Below are positions 39,750 through 43,543 of a stretch of 43,543 nucleotides of DNA, piece after piece; within the stretch, counting starts at the first letter, position 1, and each line of letters opens with the position of its first letter. The notes under the pieces are model-generated. The model worked only from the letters and a program-made list of their open reading frames with translations, had not been told where the DNA came from and did not search any database. The translations under genes and the position numbers were made by a program. Location of the stretch: the NCBI GenBank assembly GCA_026195255.1, contig JAPHSS010000003.1:1-43543 (forward strand), given 5' to 3'. The DNA comes from Gammaproteobacteria bacterium. Lineage in GTDB: Bacteria; Pseudomonadota; Gammaproteobacteria; SZUA-229.

Positions 39750-40985
39750 CTACAGATAAAACTGTTCAGGGTCTATGCCATACATACCTGGTTCCAGGCT
39801 CTTAACAATCTCCAGGGTATTACCTTCTTCGTTACTTGCTTGAATATAAAGATCTATTATATCGAAATTATTGTAAGAATCTTTATTTTCATCAAGAAGT
39901 AACATTATTTTGGGTCTGAGTCTCCATACCCTGTGTTGGGCAATAATGACACCAACTTTACCATCATTTAATTCTACTATAGTACCCACAGGGTAAATAC
40001 CAACCACCTGTATAAATTGCTCAATTAATTCAGCCTGAAAATCTATATCTCGCCATTCATAGAATTTTTTAACTGCATCGTGTGGAGACATTGCTGAAGC
40101 AAAAGGACGTTCTGATATAATGGCATCATAACAATCCACAATACCTGCTATTTTTCCGAAAATAGGAATATCGTTTTCTTTTAAACCATTCGGGTAACCG
40201 CTGCCATTATGCCTTTCATGGTGGGTTTTAACCATTTCTATAACATCATCACTTATGCCGTTTATGTTGCTTACAATTTCAACGCTGTGCTCAACATGTG
40301 TTTTTACTAACTTGAATTCATATTGGTTAAAACGGTTGGGGTTGTTGATCAACTTATCAGGTAATCTCATTTTTCCAACATCAAATAACAATGCGCCAAT
40401 AGCCAGTGACTGCAGGTCCTTTTTGGGCATGCCTAAGTGACGTCCAAAAGCGACTGCCCAGACTGCAGTGCTTACCGAGTGGTTATAAGTATAATTATCC
40501 TTATGTTTCATTCTTGTTAACCAGGAAAAAGCATCAGGATTACGAATAACACTGTTTACCATCGGCATAATTGCTTTTTTTAATGAGGGTAAATCAAGTT
40601 TTTTATTATTGAATATATCCACCATAATGTTTTCTACAACATTAGATAGTACGCTATGGTGTTCACGTGACGATCTTAATTCGTCATCTAAGTCCGTTTC
40701 ATCTTTATATTCAAGCGGTTTAGTATTGGTCAGATATTGCTTCTTTTCGATATCAGAAGCTTCTGCTTTTCGAGGACTTAGTTTCTGGTTATCAACCTGG
40801 CTACTTAATTCAACATCAACAAATACATACTTGCAATACTTAAATAACTCATCGATATCTTCGCGCGATTCTATTAGAAAGCCCTGTAAAAGATAGGGTG
40901 TCTCTATCCATGGCCGATCTAGTTGTGATACATACATACCCGGTTCTAAATCAGGGATTCTGACTTTTATTTCTTTTAATGACAT
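39750..40985 (-). CDS. HD-GYP-like protein with DUF3391 N terminus
   Basis: A 411-residue protein. A DUF3391-type N-terminal domain (IRIPDLEPGMYV-like; residues ~5-60) is followed by an HD-GYP-like domain (~130-320) and a short C-terminal domain ending GMYGIDPEQFYL. The HD-GYP parts seen are YTYNHSVSTAVWAV, LLFDVGKMRLPDKL, EHSVEIV, VKTHHERHNGSGYPNGLK and IAGIVDCYDAIIS. In active enzymes the second block is HDIGK; here it is FDVGK, so the metal-ligand His is replaced by Phe. The HHE and GYP blocks are intact. The substitution could reduce or abolish phosphodiesterase activity, leaving a c-di-GMP-binding or signalling role. It is the first gene of an operon with the EAL protein. Confidence 0.9.
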   Translation of the reverse strand: MSLKEIKVRIPDLEPGMYVSQLDRPWIETPYLLQGFLIESREDIDELFKYCKYVFVDVELSSQVDNQKLSPRKAEASDIEKKQYLTNTKPLEYKDETDLDDELRSSREHHSVLSNVVENIMVDIFNNKKLDLPSLKKAIMPMVNSVIRNPDAFSWLTRMKHKDNYTYNHSVSTAVWAVAFGRHLGMPKKDLQSLAIGALLFDVGKMRLPDKLINNPNRFNQYEFKLVKTHVEHSVEIVSNINGISDDVIEMVKTHHERHNGSGYPNGLKENDIPIFGKIAGIVDCYDAIISERPFASAMSPHDAVKKFYEWRDIDFQAELIEQFIQVVGIYPVGTIVELNDGKVGVIIAQHRVWRLRPKIMLLLDENKDSYNNFDIIDLYIQASNEEGNTLEIVKSLEPGMYGIDPEQFYL

Positions 40986-41200
40986 TAATTAAAGCCCTGA
41001 AGAATAGTTATAAGGCGCTCAGAGCAGCCCATAAACTGAATGATACAACTTTATACTTAATATATAGCAGTATATAAGCAAAATAACCTGATTTGTAAGG
41101 ATTTATATGGATATCTATAACCGTTAAGCATGATTATTACATCAGTTGATATTTAAGTATAATATGACCAATAATTTACTTCTAAAGTACCTCCCATTTT

Positions 41201-43018
41201 ATGCATATAAAACATCGCGCCACCGAAGCACCTCATTCAGAACGCAAAGATCTAATAAACCTAAAGAGAATGTTGCCTTTTTTATGGAGTTATAAAGGCA
41301 GGGTTCTGGTTGCGCTTGTTTCTCTTATGTTAGCCAAGGTTGCAACAGTTAGTATTCCATTAATTTTAAAAGATATAGTCGATGCGCTGGACACGCCAGT
41401 GAGTAGCTCGGCAGGGCTTACTCAGCAAATAGCTATTGAACTACCTTTGATGTTATTACTTGGATATGGCGCATTACGTTTAATGAATGTGCTGTTTAAC
41501 GAGTTACGTGATGCTATTTTTGCCCGCGTAAGATACCGGGCGATGCGGGATATATCAAAAAAAGTAGTAAAACATTTATATGATTTATCTCTCAGCTTTC
41601 ATTTACAACGTAAAACCGGTGGTATTTCACGTGATTTAGAGAGAGGCGCTAGAAGCCTGTCATCAATTTTAAATTACCTGACTTTTAATATAATACCTAC
41701 ACTGACAGAGTTTGTGCTTGTTGCAATTATCTTATTTAGTCAATATGAGGCTGAGTTTGCACTGATTACATTTGGCACGGTAGCTATATATCTTGCGTAT
41801 ACCATGGCGCTGACTGAATGGAGAATGCATTTTAGACATGAGATGAATGCTCATGATTCTGAGGCAAATTCAAGAGCTGTAGATGGTCTGATAAATTATG
41901 AAACAGTAAAGTATTTTAATAATGAAAGATATGAGGTAAATCGTTATAACGACACATTAGAAAAATGGGAAGAATGTGCGGTAAAAAGCACCAGTTCTAT
42001 GGCGTTATTAAACTTTGGTCAGGGTGCCATTATTGCAGTTGGTGTAACACTGGTGATGATCTCAGCAGCGCAAGGTGTCTCAGAAGGCTCGTTAACTATT
42101 GGTGACCTGGTATTGGTAAATGCAATGATGTTGCAGTTATTCATACCCTTAGGATTTCTGGGTATTATCTATCGATCAATGAAACATTCACTTGCTGATA
42201 TGGATTTGTTGTTTAAGTTACTGGATAACAAGCCACAAATTAACGATATAGAAAACTCAAAAGACCTGACGGTTAAACAGGCTAATATTGAATTTAAAAA
42301 TATCAGTTTTTCTTACAATAAAGAAAGACAGATTTTACATGATGTGAGTTTTCAAATACCCAGTGGCCATAAGGTTGCAGTAGTCGGGCCATCTGGAGCG
42401 GGTAAATCAACATTGGCCAGATTGTTATTTCGTTTTTATGATACAGATCATGGCGAAATACAAATTGATGAACAAAATATTCAACAGGTTAGCCAGGCCA
42501 GTTTACGCAGACATATTGGTATAGTTCCACAGGATACTGTGTTATTTAATGAAAGCGTTTTTCATAATATTCAATATGCGCGAACGGGTGCAACAATAGG
42601 TGAGGTTCGTCATGCGGCAAAAGTTGCCAATATAGATGAGTTTATTAAATCCCTGCCAGACGGGTATGATACGGTTGTTGGTGAGCGGGGTTTAAAACTC
42701 TCAGGTGGTGAAAAACAGCGTATAGCTATTGCCAGGGTTATTCTTAAAAACCCCAGAATATTGATTTTTGATGAAGCAACCTCTTCATTAGACTCTCATT
42801 CTGAACAGATAATTTTGAGGTCTTTAAAAGAAGTAGCCGAGGAGCATACAACATTGGTAATTGCGCATCGATTATCGACTATTGTAGATGCAAACAATAT
42901 TATCGTTTTACAGGAAGGGCGTATTGAGGAGCAGGGCACTCATCAACAATTACTGGATAAAAATGGTTTGTATGCGAGTTTGTGGAATATGCAGCAGGAT
43001 GAAGAGGAATCTCTTTGA
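41201..43018 (+). CDS. Atm1-type ABC exporter
   Basis: A 605-residue half-transporter with an N-terminal six-helix transmembrane domain (~25-325) fused to an ATPase domain (~355-600). The TMD contains LSFHLQRKTGGISRDLERGA and DGLINYETVKYFNNERYEV, both typical of the Atm1/HMT1 group that exports glutathione-linked compounds or metal conjugates. The nucleotide-binding domain is complete: VVGPSGAGKSTLARLLFRFY (Walker A), IVPQDTVLFNESVFHNI (Q-loop), LSGGEKQRIAIARV (signature), ILIFDEATSSLD (Walker B) and VIAHRLSTI (H-loop). It is divergent from the HD-GYP operon, with a 215-base AT-rich spacer (40986-41200) in which I see no sure promoter. A long hairpin follows the stop. Confidence 0.93.
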   Translation: MHIKHRATEAPHSERKDLINLKRMLPFLWSYKGRVLVALVSLMLAKVATVSIPLILKDIVDALDTPVSSSAGLTQQIAIELPLMLLLGYGALRLMNVLFNELRDAIFARVRYRAMRDISKKVVKHLYDLSLSFHLQRKTGGISRDLERGARSLSSILNYLTFNIIPTLTEFVLVAIILFSQYEAEFALITFGTVAIYLAYTMALTEWRMHFRHEMNAHDSEANSRAVDGLINYETVKYFNNERYEVNRYNDTLEKWEECAVKSTSSMALLNFGQGAIIAVGVTLVMISAAQGVSEGSLTIGDLVLVNAMMLQLFIPLGFLGIIYRSMKHSLADMDLLFKLLDNKPQINDIENSKDLTVKQANIEFKNISFSYNKERQILHDVSFQIPSGHKVAVVGPSGAGKSTLARLLFRFYDTDHGEIQIDEQNIQQVSQASLRRHIGIVPQDTVLFNESVFHNIQYARTGATIGEVRHAAKVANIDEFIKSLPDGYDTVVGERGLKLSGGEKQRIAIARVILKNPRILIFDEATSSLDSHSEQIILRSLKEVAEEHTTLVIAHRLSTIVDANNIIVLQEGRIEEQGTHQQLLDKNGLYASLWNMQQDEEESL

Positions 43019-43023
43019 GTTTG

Positions 43024-43083
43024 GGTTTTTATTTTTTTCTCGTTCCCACGCAGGAGCATGGGAACGAGAAAAAAATAAAAACC
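43024..43083. terminator. Perfect 25-bp inverted repeat after the ABC exporter
   Basis: GGTTTTTATTTTTTTCTCGT plus TCCCA (43024-43048) is the exact complement of 43059-43083, with a 10-base loop. The A/T tracts on both sides of a CGTTCCCA core make it a plausible bidirectional Rho-independent terminator. The CTCGTTCCCACGC portion belongs to a REP-like family also seen at 43511. Confidence 0.65.
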
Positions 43084-43510
43084 GATAAGAACTGGTTTTT
43101 TAATTTCACAACAATGGCTTTATGGGAATTTGGTGTCTGTAGTTTCACCTTTTTGGCGACTCACTTTTTTGCCTGCAGCCCATGTTAATAGGTTTGGAAA
43201 AGTAAGCAAAAAATAGCCGCCCTTTATTCGCTAGTTCTCATCAAAAAACGATGAGAATACCCAAAAAATCTAATGATATTAAACTCTATTATTTAATTGC
43301 TGCTTAATTCCTACTCTGTTACCGGGTCGTTCAGATGCGCCATCCAGGCTTACAGAACTTCCAGAGTAATATAAATATGGTACATCCCTGTAATTTTACC
43401 CCTCGATGGAAATATTTTTTGGCTAGCTCCAGAGGGGATATAAATCAAAACCAGTAAGAATTGATATTTCAAAGCAATACCAGAACTTCGTAATCTTCGT
43501 TGGGTTTTCT
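43084..43510. other. Non-coding interval, no supported gene
   Basis: No gene is supported here. The interval contains a GTTCTCATC/GATGAGAAT-type hairpin near 43233-43258. It also holds a stretch (43155-43210, GGCGACTCACTTTTTTGCC onward) that resembles intergenic debris I have seen in other proteobacteria. Confidence 0.4.
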
Positions 43511-43514
43511 CTCG

Positions 43515-43536
43515 TTCCCACGCTCCCGCGTGGGAA
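43515..43536. repeat. REP-like hairpin (CTCGTTCCCACGC family)
   Basis: TTCCCACGC (43515-43523) pairs perfectly with GCGTGGGAA (43528-43536) around TCCC. This is a widespread palindrome in gammaproteobacterial intergenic DNA. A diverged copy forms the core of the hairpin at 43024-43083. Confidence 0.75.
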
Positions 43537-43543
43537 TGCATAG

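Noticed and set aside
43350-43541. Short frames reading HAGAWERE at the right end
   Set aside because: This phrase is the translation of the CTCGTTCCCACGC repeat and is a well-known artefact of that palindrome.
1-43543. tRNA, rRNA or CRISPR arrays
   Set aside because: I saw no cloverleaf with the TTC-loop consensus, no rRNA-like segment and no regularly spaced direct repeats with unique spacers.

Overview
The window looks like chromosome from an AT-rich gammaproteobacterium. The clearest markers are rsmJ, an E. coli-type ycaO, tatD, a type I-like citrate synthase, an RND efflux pair and c-di-GMP enzymes. I cannot name the genus from sequence alone. The window mixes conserved backbone operons with two stretches of accessory DNA.

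Layout. 1-2.8 kb: a small unknown gene, two small membrane proteins (DUF2306-like, DUF6326-like) and a divergent LysR regulator. 2.8-3.9 kb: a repeat nest with two decayed copies of a REP-associated tyrosine transposase (RAYT), palindromic repeats and a gene that has lost its 5' end. 3.95-7.45 kb: four minus-strand genes separated by integron-type attC sites (one of them textbook), with an IS4-family relic inside one attC. 7.5-13.9 kb: a hybrid sensor histidine kinase lying between intact rsmJ and a second, diverged copy of the rsmJ 3' end; then eight degenerate 12-bp tandem repeats, ycaO and tatD. 14.0-22.0 kb: a second array on the plus strand, with about a dozen small genes of mostly unknown function, several attC-like hairpins and an intact IS1182-family element abutting an attC. 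22.0-23.5 kb: gene debris (rtcB 3' end, an FMN-binding glutamate synthase-like pseudogene) among copies of an ~88-bp element.

23.5-29.2 kb is central metabolism, all on the minus strand: acetolactate synthase, citrate synthase, an M42-like peptidase and malate dehydrogenase. 29.2-29.9 kb holds fragments of a thiolase and a sigma factor. 30.0-33.4 kb is a signalling operon: CHASE2-type Ser/Thr kinase, PP2C phosphatase and a 59-residue membrane protein. 33.4-38.3 kb encodes a phosphopantetheinyl transferase overlapping an RND pump and its membrane-fusion lipoprotein. 38.5-41.0 kb encodes a GGDEF-EAL protein with a degenerate GGDEF motif and an HD-GYP-like protein with an altered HD motif. 41.2-43.0 kb is an Atm1-type ABC exporter, followed by REP-like hairpins.

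The main point of interest is the pair of integrase-less attC arrays that diverge from the rsmJ-ycaO-tatD core, each starting next to backbone with an attC right half. They resemble a CALIN (cluster of attC sites lacking an integrase). They carry lipoproteins, membrane proteins, a PLD-like enzyme and several unknown genes. All family calls come from reading the translated sequence; no database search was run.
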